DNA of 64,000 nt from Nitrospirota bacterium (lineage in GTDB: Bacteria > Nitrospirota > Nitrospiria > 2-01-FULL-66-17), in assembly GCA_040757335.1 (NCBI GenBank), contig JBFLXB010000020.1, positions 1 to 64,000 of the forward strand, written 5' to 3'. The first letter of the stretch is position 1, and the number at the start of each line of letters is the position of its first letter. The notes beneath the pieces are model-generated. The model was not told where the DNA came from, did no database searches, and saw only the letters and a program-made list of their open reading frames with translations. Below are positions 50,690-58,994 of the stretch, piece after piece. A program made the translations under genes and the position numbers.

Positions 50690-51838
50690 TCAGCCCTTCA
50701 CGAGACCAGACTTTTGAAGTCTTCCCAGGAAGCTGGGCTTCGTCGCGTGCCGCTCGTAGAGCGCCTGGATGCGTACTCGGGTGTCTGAGCCGCGGCCGTC
50801 CCGCTGCGCGAGCTCCTGAAGGTCCTTGAGGAGCCTGACGGCTTCGTCGTAGTCCTGCGGCCGCCGCATCGCGATCAGGATATCGACCTTGTGCCAGGTT
50901 TCGTCCTCGCGCTTGGCCAAATCGTCGAGATACCGCCTGCGACGTTGAGTCTCTTCGCGCTCACGGCGGCGTTGCTCGCGGGCAGCCCGTGCGGCCTCGA
51001 CGCGCCTGCGCGCGTCGGCGCGTTGTTTGGCGGCGGCCAGGAGCTGCGCGACCGTCCGCGGTTTCGGGGCGCCGCCAGCGCGGAGGGCCTGGCGGCCCTT
51101 CTGAAATCGACGCAGCAGCTCGGCTTGGACCGGGGCCTGATCCCCCGCTGCGAGTCGTACGAGGAATTCGGTTTTGTCGGAATCGGGTAGCGTCTGGACC
51201 CAGCGTGCGAAATCCTTCGATGACACCGCTCCGCTCAGATCTGGGCTGTGTTCAGCGGCGACGGCGATGAGGTCACCGTCGATTCGCAGGAACTCCGCGA
51301 ACGCCGTCAGCGGCGCGGTCACCTGGCGCAGGCCCGGAGGAACCGGCGGCTCGGTCGCGTGGTGGTCGGGCGCCCCACGCTGCACACCGAGCAGCCACGC
51401 GAGGTAGAGTGCCCGGTGGTCACCGCTTTCAAGATCCCGACGCAAGGGGATGAGCGAGGAGAGCCAGCCGCTCCCGTCGTCTGTCCACTCGCCTTCCTCG
51501 TCGTCCGAACAAAACTCGAGAATGACGAACTCGCCGCTGGCCCGAACGGCGGCCGACTCGCTCCGGCAGTATTGCCTGGCGGTCCGGAGATCGAACGACG
51601 TCTTGGGGACGCGCAGCATCAGTTCGTGCGTGCCCCAGTTGGCCAGAAAAAGGAACGCATCAAAGTACCGTTCCATCCACCGTGACGGGTTGCCCTTGAA
51701 ACCGCCCCATTCGTAGTGATTGACGAAGCGGGTGGACGTGATCGTGGCGCGCGTGGAGTACGCGCGCAGTTCGCGCATCTCGCGCTCGGTCAGCGGCCGA
51801 TCGATGGCTTGGAACTCGTAGTACTGGTACTCACTCAC
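50690..51838 (-). CDS. Conserved protein of the primase-helicase operon
   Basis: This 382-residue protein begins MSEYQYYEFQAIDRPLTERE and MRELRAYSTRATITSTRFVN, a strongly conserved start in a widespread uncharacterised family. The middle is globular with acidic loops (EFCSDDEEGEWTDDGSG). Residues ~265-310 are a highly charged Arg/Glu/Ala coiled coil (RRRVEAARAAREQRRREREE). Relatives occur near helicases and SWIM zinc-finger proteins. It is the third gene of the operon 54808-50690; a role in the same defence or repair process is inferred. Confidence 0.65.
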   Translation of the reverse strand: MSEYQYYEFQAIDRPLTEREMRELRAYSTRATITSTRFVNHYEWGGFKGNPSRWMERYFDAFLFLANWGTHELMLRVPKTSFDLRTARQYCRSESAAVRASGEFVILEFCSDDEEGEWTDDGSGWLSSLIPLRRDLESGDHRALYLAWLLGVQRGAPDHHATEPPVPPGLRQVTAPLTAFAEFLRIDGDLIAVAAEHSPDLSGAVSSKDFARWVQTLPDSDKTEFLVRLAAGDQAPVQAELLRRFQKGRQALRAGGAPKPRTVAQLLAAAKQRADARRRVEAARAAREQRRREREETQRRRRYLDDLAKREDETWHKVDILIAMRRPQDYDEAVRLLKDLQELAQRDGRGSDTRVRIQALYERHATKPSFLGRLQKSGLVKG

Positions 51839-51947
51839 AGGTATCCTCCATGCGGTGACCCACTAGGGCCAAGTCCGAAAGGCATCGATCCACTCCGCGC
51901 CTGCGGGTAGTCGTGTGGGGGAGGAGGTGTGTGCCGCCCGTTAACCG

Positions 51948-52349
51948 TCACCCACCGCGCCGCCAGCGTCGATACGCGGCGATCCATTCGGCTCCCCGGG
52001 GTGGCGGCGAAGGCAGGGGTAGATCCACGACCGGGATCCGCTGGCGCTCGCGACCGCGTCGGCAGAACGCCACGATCTCGTCCGCATCGTTGAAATCCAC
52101 GCGCTCCACCGTCACGGTTGCGCCGAGGACCGTTGTCTCGAACGGGACCTGAAGGTGCTCCTGGATCATGGTGAGTAGGCCCGTCAGTTCCTCGGCCTCG
52201 TTATAACAGTCGACCGTGGCTTCCTCGATCAGTTTGCGCAGGCGTGTTCCGGTCGGGGCCGGCCCGCGGGTTGCTGCGCCACCTGAGCGGAGGGAGCTCT
52301 TTGCCTGTCGCGCCGTTGGCGCGAAGCGGGTTCTGGGTTTGGGGCTCAT
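51948..52349 (-). CDS. 'Calcium-binding protein'-type small protein in the helicase operon
   Basis: ATG 52349 overlaps the helicase stop (ATGA). The 133-residue product has a basic N-terminus and the conserved core LRKLIEEATVDCYNEAEELT, GLLTMIQEHLQVPFETTVLG, VTVERVDFNDADEIVAFCRR and the motif RIPVVDLPLPSPPPRGAEWI. Databases often call this family 'calcium-binding protein', but I see no EF-hand. It is coupled to the primase-helicase gene. Confidence 0.7.
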   Translation of the reverse strand: MSPKPRTRFAPTARQAKSSLRSGGAATRGPAPTGTRLRKLIEEATVDCYNEAEELTGLLTMIQEHLQVPFETTVLGATVTVERVDFNDADEIVAFCRRGRERQRIPVVDLPLPSPPPRGAEWIAAYRRWRRGG

Positions 52350-54808
52350 GAGTGTTCCGTTTCGGTGTATCCGATGGCTCGGTAACCCCGCAGGCGTTTC
52401 TCGAACATCCGAGCGAGCATGGGAACCTGGCGGTCTACGTAATCGACGATGCGCACCTCGGTCTTGCCGACACGCAGTCGGTGCAGCCGGCCGGCATACT
52501 GCACCAGCGTGCCCTTCCACGAGATGGGCATGGCCAGGAAGAGCGTGTCCAGCCGCGCGTCGTCGAAGCCTTCCCCGGCGTAACGCCCCGTCGCCAGCAC
52601 GAGGCGCTCCTCATCGCCCGGGAGCGTGGCAAGCCGCGTCCTCATTTCCTCCCGGGCTTTGCCCGTCATCCCGCCCTGCAACACGATCAGATGGCGGGTG
52701 AACGGGCGGAGCCGAGTGGCCAGGTAGTCCAAATGGTCCTTGCGCTCTGTCAGCACCATGGGTGTCCGGCCTTCGTGCAGAGCGCTGATCACGTCGTTGA
52801 GGATCAATTCGTTCCGCGCCTCGTCGGTCGCGAGCTGCGCGTACAGCGCCTGGATGCCACGCGTCGGTTCGGAATCGACCCCGTGAAACACCGTGTCCCG
52901 GACGATCAACCGGTGAGCGAAGGGCCGGCGCGCCGCGTGATGCTTCGGATCGACCACGAAGCGAGCAGGCCCCAACTGCATCTGGGCGATGGGGTGGTGT
53001 CCATCCCGGCGTTGGGGTGTGGCCGTGAGTCCGGTCACGAAGCGGGCCTTGACCTCGGAGAGCACGCGCTCGAAGGAGACCGCGGGCACATGGTGGCACT
53101 CATCCACGATCACGTGTCCGTACCCGGCGACCAGATCATCCACCCGCCCTTCCCGGACGAGGCTCTGGATCATCGCCACGTCGAGCTGGCCAGTGGGCGC
53201 GCGACGGCCGCCGCCGATCTGGCCGATCGCCTTGGGCTCGATACCCAGGAACAGGGCCAGTTGCGCGACCCACTGGTCCAAGAGCGGACGCCGATGGACC
53301 AAGACCAGCGTGCTGCGACCACGTTGCGCGACGAGGTAGGTGCCGACTACCGTCTTCCCCACGCCTGGTGGCGCGACCAAGACGCCGAGATCGTGGGCGA
53401 GGAGGGCGTCCGCCGCTTGGGCCTGGACCGGTGTCAGCGCGCCGTGGAATGTCCACCTGGCCTCGTCACCCATGAGCCGCTGATCGTCAACCGTGAGCGA
53501 GATCTCGTAGGCGCGAAGCAGGTCTTCCAGCTCTCCGAGGCAACCGCGAGGGAGTGCGAGATGCTCGGGAAACTCCTCCGCACAGGTGATTACGCGGGGC
53601 GTGGTGACCGTGGAAAGCCGCATCTGCTGCTTTTTGTAAAACTCGGGATTCTGGAATGCCGCGAGGCGCTTGATCTGGTTCAGCAGCGCGGGCGGACAGC
53701 CTGCTTTCTCCACGAAGAGGCGCTGGCCCAACACGGCTCGGATCGATGTGGGAAGCGTTCCCGTGATCTGCGCGGCGAGCGGGCGACCGGATGGGGGCCG
53801 CGCCCACGGCTCGTGGTCATCGTCCTCCGGCGCCTCGGCCATGCGCACGCCGATCACGCGCCCCTGGTGCGTGGCCTCTCGGGCGATCAGCTCGACGGCC
53901 TGCGGATCGATCCGCGGGATCGAGGCGAGCGCGGCCCATTGGTCCTCGTCCGGGTAGGGGACCAGCTGCTCGTCGAGGAACACCGTGTGGCCGCGCTGGC
54001 GCGGCTCGTGTTGAAACGGCAACGCGATCAAGTTCCCGAAGCCGCCGCGCGGCATGGTGTCCTGGTTCGGAAACAAGCGGTCATACGACTCCATGCTGAG
54101 TTCATGGCGCCGCGCCATCGTGTCCGTGATCAGGGCGCAGCCCATCGCGCGGGCAGTGCGAGCGGCGACGGGTGCTGCGAAAAAGAACCAGACATGCGCG
54201 CCGCACCCCGATCGCGAGCGCTCCACCGCAACCGAGAGGCCCGCATGCCGGCAGGTCTCCCGAAACGCGGCGACATCCTCGGTCCAGGAACGCTTGTCGA
54301 AATCCGCGGCGAGGAACCAACAGGTCTCATCAGCGAGGAGGGGGTAGACGCCGATGACGTGACGGCCCTGGAGGTGATCGAGGATCGCCTGATCCGAAAC
54401 CGGGATGAACGCCTGGTTGGGGCACTCGCCGCATTTGACTCGCGGCTTCTCGCAGACCCCACGCACCCACTCATTGGAACAAGCCGGCGCGTATCCCGTT
54501 TTGCCCGACTTGGCGTTGGTCCACAGCTTGGGATAGACATCCTCCCGCCCACGAAACCGCTGTCGAAACAACGCCACCTTCTCAAGAGGCGTCGTGGGCG
54601 CCGCCGGGGGTGGGAGGACGGGCAACCGCACGCGGATGGCCAGCTCGGCATCGCACGACGCCAGGTCGGCGTTGAGAGAGTCGAGTCGCGCCTTCGTCGC
54701 CTGCCGCGCTCGCTCCAACTCGGCAAGCTGCGCTTCTTCCTTGGCGATGGCTTCACGGAGCGCGTCCTCGCGTCTGGGGGTTGGCGCAGTCACCTGTCCT
54801 CGTTGCAC
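52346..54808 (-). CDS. TOTE-type archaeo-eukaryotic primase fused to SF2 helicase
   Basis: This is an 820-residue fusion. Residues 14-55 are coiled coil. Residues 75-330 are an archaeo-eukaryotic primase-type domain with a Cys cluster (CSNEWVRGVCEKPRVKCGEC), catalytic DFD (Asp169, Asp171) and GCGAHVWFFF (His205). Residues 450-815 are a DEAD/DEAH-like helicase: Walker A APPGVGKT (479-486), DECHH (569), TATPQRR (595), and C-terminal QYAGRLHRLRVGK. TOTE conflict systems carry this primase with nucleic-acid enzymes and are thought to act against foreign DNA. It is the first gene of a three-gene operon. Confidence 0.88.
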   Translation of the reverse strand: MQRGQVTAPTPRREDALREAIAKEEAQLAELERARQATKARLDSLNADLASCDAELAIRVRLPVLPPPAAPTTPLEKVALFRQRFRGREDVYPKLWTNAKSGKTGYAPACSNEWVRGVCEKPRVKCGECPNQAFIPVSDQAILDHLQGRHVIGVYPLLADETCWFLAADFDKRSWTEDVAAFRETCRHAGLSVAVERSRSGCGAHVWFFFAAPVAARTARAMGCALITDTMARRHELSMESYDRLFPNQDTMPRGGFGNLIALPFQHEPRQRGHTVFLDEQLVPYPDEDQWAALASIPRIDPQAVELIAREATHQGRVIGVRMAEAPEDDDHEPWARPPSGRPLAAQITGTLPTSIRAVLGQRLFVEKAGCPPALLNQIKRLAAFQNPEFYKKQQMRLSTVTTPRVITCAEEFPEHLALPRGCLGELEDLLRAYEISLTVDDQRLMGDEARWTFHGALTPVQAQAADALLAHDLGVLVAPPGVGKTVVGTYLVAQRGRSTLVLVHRRPLLDQWVAQLALFLGIEPKAIGQIGGGRRAPTGQLDVAMIQSLVREGRVDDLVAGYGHVIVDECHHVPAVSFERVLSEVKARFVTGLTATPQRRDGHHPIAQMQLGPARFVVDPKHHAARRPFAHRLIVRDTVFHGVDSEPTRGIQALYAQLATDEARNELILNDVISALHEGRTPMVLTERKDHLDYLATRLRPFTRHLIVLQGGMTGKAREEMRTRLATLPGDEERLVLATGRYAGEGFDDARLDTLFLAMPISWKGTLVQYAGRLHRLRVGKTEVRIVDYVDRQVPMLARMFEKRLRGYRAIGYTETEHS

Positions 54809-55122
54809 TGAGCGGGGTGCAGACTGATGTGCTCGGTTGATGGCTGGAGCCTAAAGAGTTTTCTCTCTCGCGTCAATTGACCCAGGAGTGCTGCCGATGC
54901 GCGGTCACGGACCGCGAACAGAATCGAATAACGCTTCGCCATCTGGCTACGGCACCATGCTTGGTCGATTGGAACAAGCGTCCTATACTGGAGCCGGACC
55001 CAACGTCCAGATTAGAATGGCATGCGACACCGTGTTAGAAGGCGTCCTCTTCATGCTCCTGCCCAGGGTTCTGACGAAGAGACTCTTTTTAGGGGCGTTA
55101 GCGGTGCGCGATCGCGGATTCC
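54809..55122. other. Intergenic region upstream of the primase-helicase gene
   Basis: An 84-codon plus-strand frame (54888-55142) has no recognisable features. On the minus strand, TTGACG followed 17 bp later by TAGGCT (within 54850-54880) is a weak candidate promoter for the operon. Nothing else is seen. Confidence 0.3.
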
Positions 55123-55368
55123 TTACTTGGGGTGAGGAATGATGGCGAGAATGTGGTACGTGTCCCCGTGGATCTCGAAATAGAACCGATAATTGCGGTC
55201 AACGCGGGCCTGCCACACCCCCGCACGCTCCGCGTATTTTTTGGCTTTCAGTGAAGGGTGCCGGAGATTCATAAGAAGAAAGCCAAGTTGTTTATCAAAC
55301 TTGGCTTTCAGGTCTTCAGCGAGCGCGGCATACTGCTCGGCCGCCCGAGGGGAGAAAAGGGCTCTCAC
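55123..55368 (-). CDS. RelE/ParE-superfamily toxin
   Basis: This 81-residue protein begins MRALFSPRAAEQYAALAEDL. It shows the RelE-like core with AERAGVWQARVDRNYRFYFE and closing strand YHILAIIPHPK. Arg and Tyr residues of the V-RxxYRFY segment are present, consistent with a ribosome-dependent mRNase or gyrase inhibitor. It overlaps the antitoxin by 4 bp. Confidence 0.85.
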   Translation of the reverse strand: MRALFSPRAAEQYAALAEDLKAKFDKQLGFLLMNLRHPSLKAKKYAERAGVWQARVDRNYRFYFEIHGDTYHILAIIPHPK

Positions 55369-55661
55369 GCGGTGCGGTGGCGCCTGGCGGGCGTGCTGGC
55401 CTTTGCACGAGGGGACTTCGCGACGCGCCGCAGGGCGCGGGAGGCTTCCCCAGCGGTTTTAAACGGGCCGAGGTACTCGCCTGCCTTGATTTGCTCGCGC
55501 GCAAGATCGATCTCGCGGTTCACGAGGTCTTTAGGGGAGAGTTCCAAAACGCCGTTTTTGATCTCGGCTTCGAGAAGATCGCCCACCTTCAGGGCAAGGC
55601 GCGCGCGGAGGTTCACCGGCACCGTTATTTGGAACTTATCTTTGACCTTGACGATCGACAT
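55365..55661 (-). CDS. AbrB/MazE-type antitoxin
   Basis: This 98-residue protein begins MSIVKVKDKFQITVPVNLRA (AbrB swapped hairpin), then LALKVGDLLEAEIKNGVLEL, then a basic helical tail (AGEASRALRRVAKSPRAK). It pairs with the RelE-like toxin by a 4-bp overlap. The AbrB domain should bind the operon's own promoter. Confidence 0.85.
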   Translation of the reverse strand: MSIVKVKDKFQITVPVNLRARLALKVGDLLEAEIKNGVLELSPKDLVNREIDLAREQIKAGEYLGPFKTAGEASRALRRVAKSPRAKASTPARRHRTA

Positions 55662-55830
55662 GCATCGCTCCTCTGTTAGAATTTTTGACTTTCTGATTTT
55701 ACCACGATTGCGGACCAGGTCAAGGGGTGCGGCGATGGCGCCAGAGCCTGCGACTTGACCGGCTCCGAAACGTTAGAAGGGTCGCGGTCCGCGTTCGGTT
55801 CGTTTGAACTGGCGGTGGGCCCCCAAGTGA

Positions 55831-56060
55831 ATGCCGCCTGAGATAAGGCGTCTCTCCAGCGAAGAGCTCTACGCTCTGGTGTGGGCCGAGCCCATGACCA
55901 AGGTCGCGGCACGCTTTCATCTGTCCGATGTCGGTCTCAAGAAGATCTGCCGGAAGCATTGGATCCCTGTGCTTGGCCGTGGGCTATTGGCAGACGCTCC
56001 AGGCGGGACTGCGGGTCAAACAACCGCCCCTGTCCTCGTACCGGCCAAGCGCCCATGATC
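55831..56060 (+). pseudogene. Frameshifted DNA-binding-type protein fragment
   Basis: The frame from 55831 encodes IRRLSSEELYALVWAEPMTK, then VAARFHLSDVGLKKICRKHW and IPVLGR. It then loses homology; the next frame continues GYWQTLQAGLRVKQPP. Together they match the conserved start of a helix-turn-helix family (LSREELYELVWSEPMTKLA...). One indel near 55980 breaks it. The C-terminal part is missing or unrecognisable. Confidence 0.6.
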
Positions 56061-56369
56061 AACATTGCCGTCCGTCCCGGGCAGCGAACGACGAAAGCGT
56101 GCCACCGATTGTCCTGCAGCACACAAGCGGAAGAGAACCCCGTGTCGGACGTCGTCCGTTAATGCTCTGGGCCGAGGCTGACGGAACTGGAAGAAGCCCT
56201 TGGGTCGGTGATCGGATCTCCGGGGGGGCAAACGGGTGGGGCAATTGACACCGTGTCAAATGCCCTACTCGTTGCCCCCCCTAACCCCTGTCCACAGGGA
56301 GTTGACCGTGACGTTCCTTTGACCTGTACGGTATATCACCGCATATTTAGCGGTGGGAAGGGGACCACC
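56061..56369. other. Upstream region with repeated operator-like element
   Basis: Bases 56200-56285 resemble 59146-59230. Both contain TTGACACCGTGT(C/T)AA. In this copy TTGACAC-C-GTGTCAA (56245-56259) is a perfect 15-base palindrome. It may be an operator for the antitoxin-like gene at 56370 or part of a small repeated coding fragment (GGQTGGAIDTVSNA here, VGQTGMAIDTVLNA in the other copy). Confidence 0.5.
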
Positions 56370-56561
56370 ATGAGTACGAAAGACAGAGATAAGCCGGGGA
56401 AGGGGGCTCGGTATAAACGACTTGAAGCGCGGGTCAGCGCCGTACAGACGCTGAGCGAGCATGACCGCAAGGCCTTTGTGGCGGCGCTGCTCCAGCCCGC
56501 CGCGCCCGGCAAGGCGCTCCGGCAGGCGGCGAAGCGCTACAAGGACCGTGCGCGGCTTTGA
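56370..56561 (+). CDS. TacA/DUF1778-like antitoxin, short
   Basis: ATG 56370 follows GAAGGGGACCACC. The 63-residue product ends with SEHDRKAFVAALLQPAAPGK and ALRQAAKRYK, the C-terminal toxin-binding motif of DUF1778/TacA antitoxins ('LSxxDRxxFxxALxxPPxPNxALRxAAxxY'). The usual N-terminal RHH domain is replaced by a short basic stretch, and no GNAT toxin gene follows. A hairpin follows 16 bp after the stop. Confidence 0.6.
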   Translation: MSTKDRDKPGKGARYKRLEARVSAVQTLSEHDRKAFVAALLQPAAPGKALRQAAKRYKDRARL

Positions 56562-56577
56562 AGAAATATGGGGTTCT

Positions 56578-56604
56578 CTTTCAAAGCTGGAACGGCTTTG
56601 AAAG
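56578..56604. terminator. 10-bp hairpin after the antitoxin-like gene
   Basis: CTTTCAAAGC and GCTTTGAAAG pair perfectly around a 7-base loop. There is no T run after it, so termination is likely but not certain. Confidence 0.5.
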
Positions 56605-56698
56605 TCGCCTTTCGTTCGTCCTCAAAGTCTCACTGGCATCTCAATAACTTGATTTTCTAATAATTAAGTGCATAGTGTGTCATTCACTTCTTGGAAAA

Positions 56699-58171
56699 AT
56701 GTGGTATTTATCGAGTTGGGAGCGAGAATTGAAGGATCTTGTTGACCGGGCGGAGATTATCGCGGTCCTGCACGGTTTTAATCCGTGGTGGAGCGGGAGA
56801 CCGGTTCGTGTCCCCGAGTTCCGGCGCCTCGCCTACAACGCCTGTCGTCGCTACTTAGGGCACCCCACGCTGCAGCGCGCCATCCTGCTCTCCGGTCCAC
56901 GACGAGTCGGCAAGACAACGATCTTGCAACAGGTCGTCGACGGGCTCATCAGGGACGCCCAGGACCCCAAGAGCATCCTGTATTTGAGCCTGGATCATCC
57001 GATCCTCAAGCTCCTCTCGTTGCGAAATATTCTCGCCGTGTACCACGAGCACATCCATCCCGAGGGACAGCCGACCACGTTGTTACTGGATGAGATCCAG
57101 TACTCCCGCGAGTGGGAAACTGAGATCAAGTTGCTCGTCGACCACCACCCGGACTATCGCATCGTGGCCACGGGATCGGCCAGCGTGGTCCATAAGGAAC
57201 GGCTTGCCGAAAGCGGAGTGGGACGCTGGATCACGGTGCCGGTGCCCACGCTGTCGTTTTACGAATTCACCCGTCTGCGCGGCGAACCGGAACCGGCGAT
57301 CGATCCCAGGCTCCGTCCAGGCGACCTGTTCGAGGCTGACGCCGCGACCCTGACCACAATCGCGGCAAGTGTGCGGCCGCTGTTGCCGTTCTTCCAACGC
57401 TACCTGCTGGTCGGCGGGTTTCCGGAAACCGCCAAGCAGGACGATATCAGCTTGTGTCAGCGCCTCTTACGCGAGGACGTGGTCGAGCGAGTGCTCAAGC
57501 GCGATATGACCGCGCTGTTTGGCGTACGCAACGTCAACGACCTTGAGAAGCTGTTCATCTACCTCTGCCTGCACACCGGCGGCATTCTCGCGCACAAGAC
57601 CGCGGCCACGGCCCTGGAGACCACGACTGGCACCGTGGCAAACCACCTCATGCTGCTTGAGCAGGCGAACCTGGTGTATCGGTTGCCGCCGGTCCGCGCC
57701 GGGGGAAAGAAAGTCCTCAAAGCTCGCAACAAGTACTACTTGGTCGATGCCGCGTTGCGCAACGCCGTGCTGCTCCGCGGAGAAGAAGTGCTCACCAACC
57801 CAAATGAGATGGGGTTGATCGTCGAGACCACGGTGCTGCGGCACCTCTACGCCTATTACTACCGCGACGTTCCCGAAATCGCGTATTGGCGTGACGCGGT
57901 CAGCGACCGGGAGGTGGACATCATCATCCGCAGCCCCAAGTACGTGTTGCCGTTCGAGGTCAAGTACCGAGACAAGGTACCGCTCGATCGTTCAAGCGGC
58001 CTCGCGGTGTTCAGCGGAACCGAAGGCGTGAAGCAGGCGTACTTTGTGACCAAGAACGAGACGGACTTCGGCGTCACCAAACTCGAAGGGATCGACACCC
58101 AATTCCTCAAGATCCCGGCGCACGTGTTGACTTATCTGCTTGGTCAGGCGGAGCGGCTGCTGTGGGAGTGA
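56699..58171 (+). CDS. AAA_14/DUF4143 ATPase (4 of 4)
   Basis: This ~490-residue ATPase, larger than the other three, likely starts at ATG 56699 (MWYLSSWERELKDLV). An extra N-terminal part (FNPWWSGRPVRVPEFRRLAY) precedes Walker A LSGPRRVGKTTILQQ, Walker B TTLLLDEIQYSREWE, sensor IVATGSASVV, RLRGE-containing insertions, GGFPETA motif, winged helix ALETTTGTVANHLMLLEQAN and the nuclease-like end DREVDIIIRSPKYVLPFEVK. The AT-rich 56640-56690 region likely holds its promoter. Confidence 0.87.
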   Translation: MWYLSSWERELKDLVDRAEIIAVLHGFNPWWSGRPVRVPEFRRLAYNACRRYLGHPTLQRAILLSGPRRVGKTTILQQVVDGLIRDAQDPKSILYLSLDHPILKLLSLRNILAVYHEHIHPEGQPTTLLLDEIQYSREWETEIKLLVDHHPDYRIVATGSASVVHKERLAESGVGRWITVPVPTLSFYEFTRLRGEPEPAIDPRLRPGDLFEADAATLTTIAASVRPLLPFFQRYLLVGGFPETAKQDDISLCQRLLREDVVERVLKRDMTALFGVRNVNDLEKLFIYLCLHTGGILAHKTAATALETTTGTVANHLMLLEQANLVYRLPPVRAGGKKVLKARNKYYLVDAALRNAVLLRGEEVLTNPNEMGLIVETTVLRHLYAYYYRDVPEIAYWRDAVSDREVDIIIRSPKYVLPFEVKYRDKVPLDRSSGLAVFSGTEGVKQAYFVTKNETDFGVTKLEGIDTQFLKIPAHVLTYLLGQAERLLWE

Positions 58172-58291
58172 TCGACCACATTGGTCAGCCGGGATCGAGT
58201 GGCCGTTACGGTCGCGATATCGTCTTTGCTGGGACGCCAGCCGCAGCCTGATCCGCGACGGACTGCTTGGCGCATCGCGGGAGGACGAGTA

Positions 58292-58513
58292 ATGAGCGAT
58301 TACCACATCAACATCTTCTATAGCGAAGAGGATAGAGGCTATATCGCCGACATCCCCGACCTTGAGTTCTGCTCTGCGTTCGGACGCAGTCCAAAGGAAG
58401 CGCTTGCCGAGGTCGAGCGCGCCAAGGGCGCCTGGATCGAAGCCGCGAGAAGCGAGGGGAAGCCAATTCCCGAACCCCGTTACCGCCCCGTGATTTATCA
58501 AGCGGCGCGATAG
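58292..58513 (+). CDS. HicB-like antitoxin, solitary
   Basis: ATG 58292 follows GGGAGGACGAG. The 73-residue product has the HicB half-RNase-H fold: YHINIFYSEEDRGYIADIPD, then CSAFGRSPKEALAEVERAKG and AWIEAARSEGKPIPEPRYRP. No HicA gene is next to it. It could act alone as a regulator or be left over from a TA pair. Confidence 0.82.
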   Translation: MSDYHINIFYSEEDRGYIADIPDLEFCSAFGRSPKEALAEVERAKGAWIEAARSEGKPIPEPRYRPVIYQAAR

Positions 58514-58514
58514 G

Positions 58515-58553
58515 CTTTGCTAAACGACAACCGATTCCGGTGTTTTAGCAAAG
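58515..58553. terminator. 10-bp inverted repeat after hicB
   Basis: CTTTGCTAAA (58515-58524) and TTTAGCAAAG (58544-58553) can pair. A further TTTAGCAAA copy follows at 58555. This may end the hicB transcript or be a small repeat element. Confidence 0.45.
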
Positions 58554-58649
58554 GATTTAGCAAACGAATTTGGAACTGGACTGCCCTCACACTCGTTAGC
58601 GGTAGGGGCCTTTCAAACGCAGCACGAGCCCGTTGGAACGAGCCGAACG

Positions 58650-58994
58650 CTAATCGTCGTGGTCGCGTTCGAGGAACTCCTGACCGTAATTCCAGTACGC
58701 CTTCGTTCCCGGAATAAACGGATTGCGGTTTCGCTCTTCGTCCCAGTCGAATGTCCGGGACTTTTCGGTCCGCACTTTGCCTATCAGCAGTTGGGTGATC
58801 GTCGCAAGGAGAAACCCGCTCACGCCGATTGCCGCAATCACGAGCAGGCCCGCAAAGAGGTCCTGATGAAGCAACCCGCCGATCACCCACACAGCGGCGA
58901 TGAGTAAACCGAAGGCGGCTGCGAGCCTTCCCGCGCGGCGGCGAAGGACCGAACGTGATGGAATGAGATAGAACGCCGTTGTCGAATCAGTCAT
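58650..58994 (-). CDS. Small two-helix membrane protein
   Basis: The likely start is ATG 58994 (MTDSTTAFYLIPSRSVLRRR). The 114-residue protein has two membrane helices (LAAAFGLLIAAVWVIGGLLH and LFAGLLVIAAIGVSGFLLAT) and a polar C-terminus (FDWDEERNRNPFIPGTKAYW). No family recognised. It is in opposite orientation to the restriction operon. Confidence 0.5.
   Translation of the reverse strand: MTDSTTAFYLIPSRSVLRRRAGRLAAAFGLLIAAVWVIGGLLHQDLFAGLLVIAAIGVSGFLLATITQLLIGKVRTEKSRTFDWDEERNRNPFIPGTKAYWNYGQEFLERDHDD

Noticed and set aside
52352-54811. An 819-codon open frame on the plus strand
   Set aside because: It is the exact antisense of the primase-helicase gene. Its translation is rich in Arg, Gly and His with no domain, and the minus-strand frame has clear motifs. 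The length is a GC-rich codon artefact.
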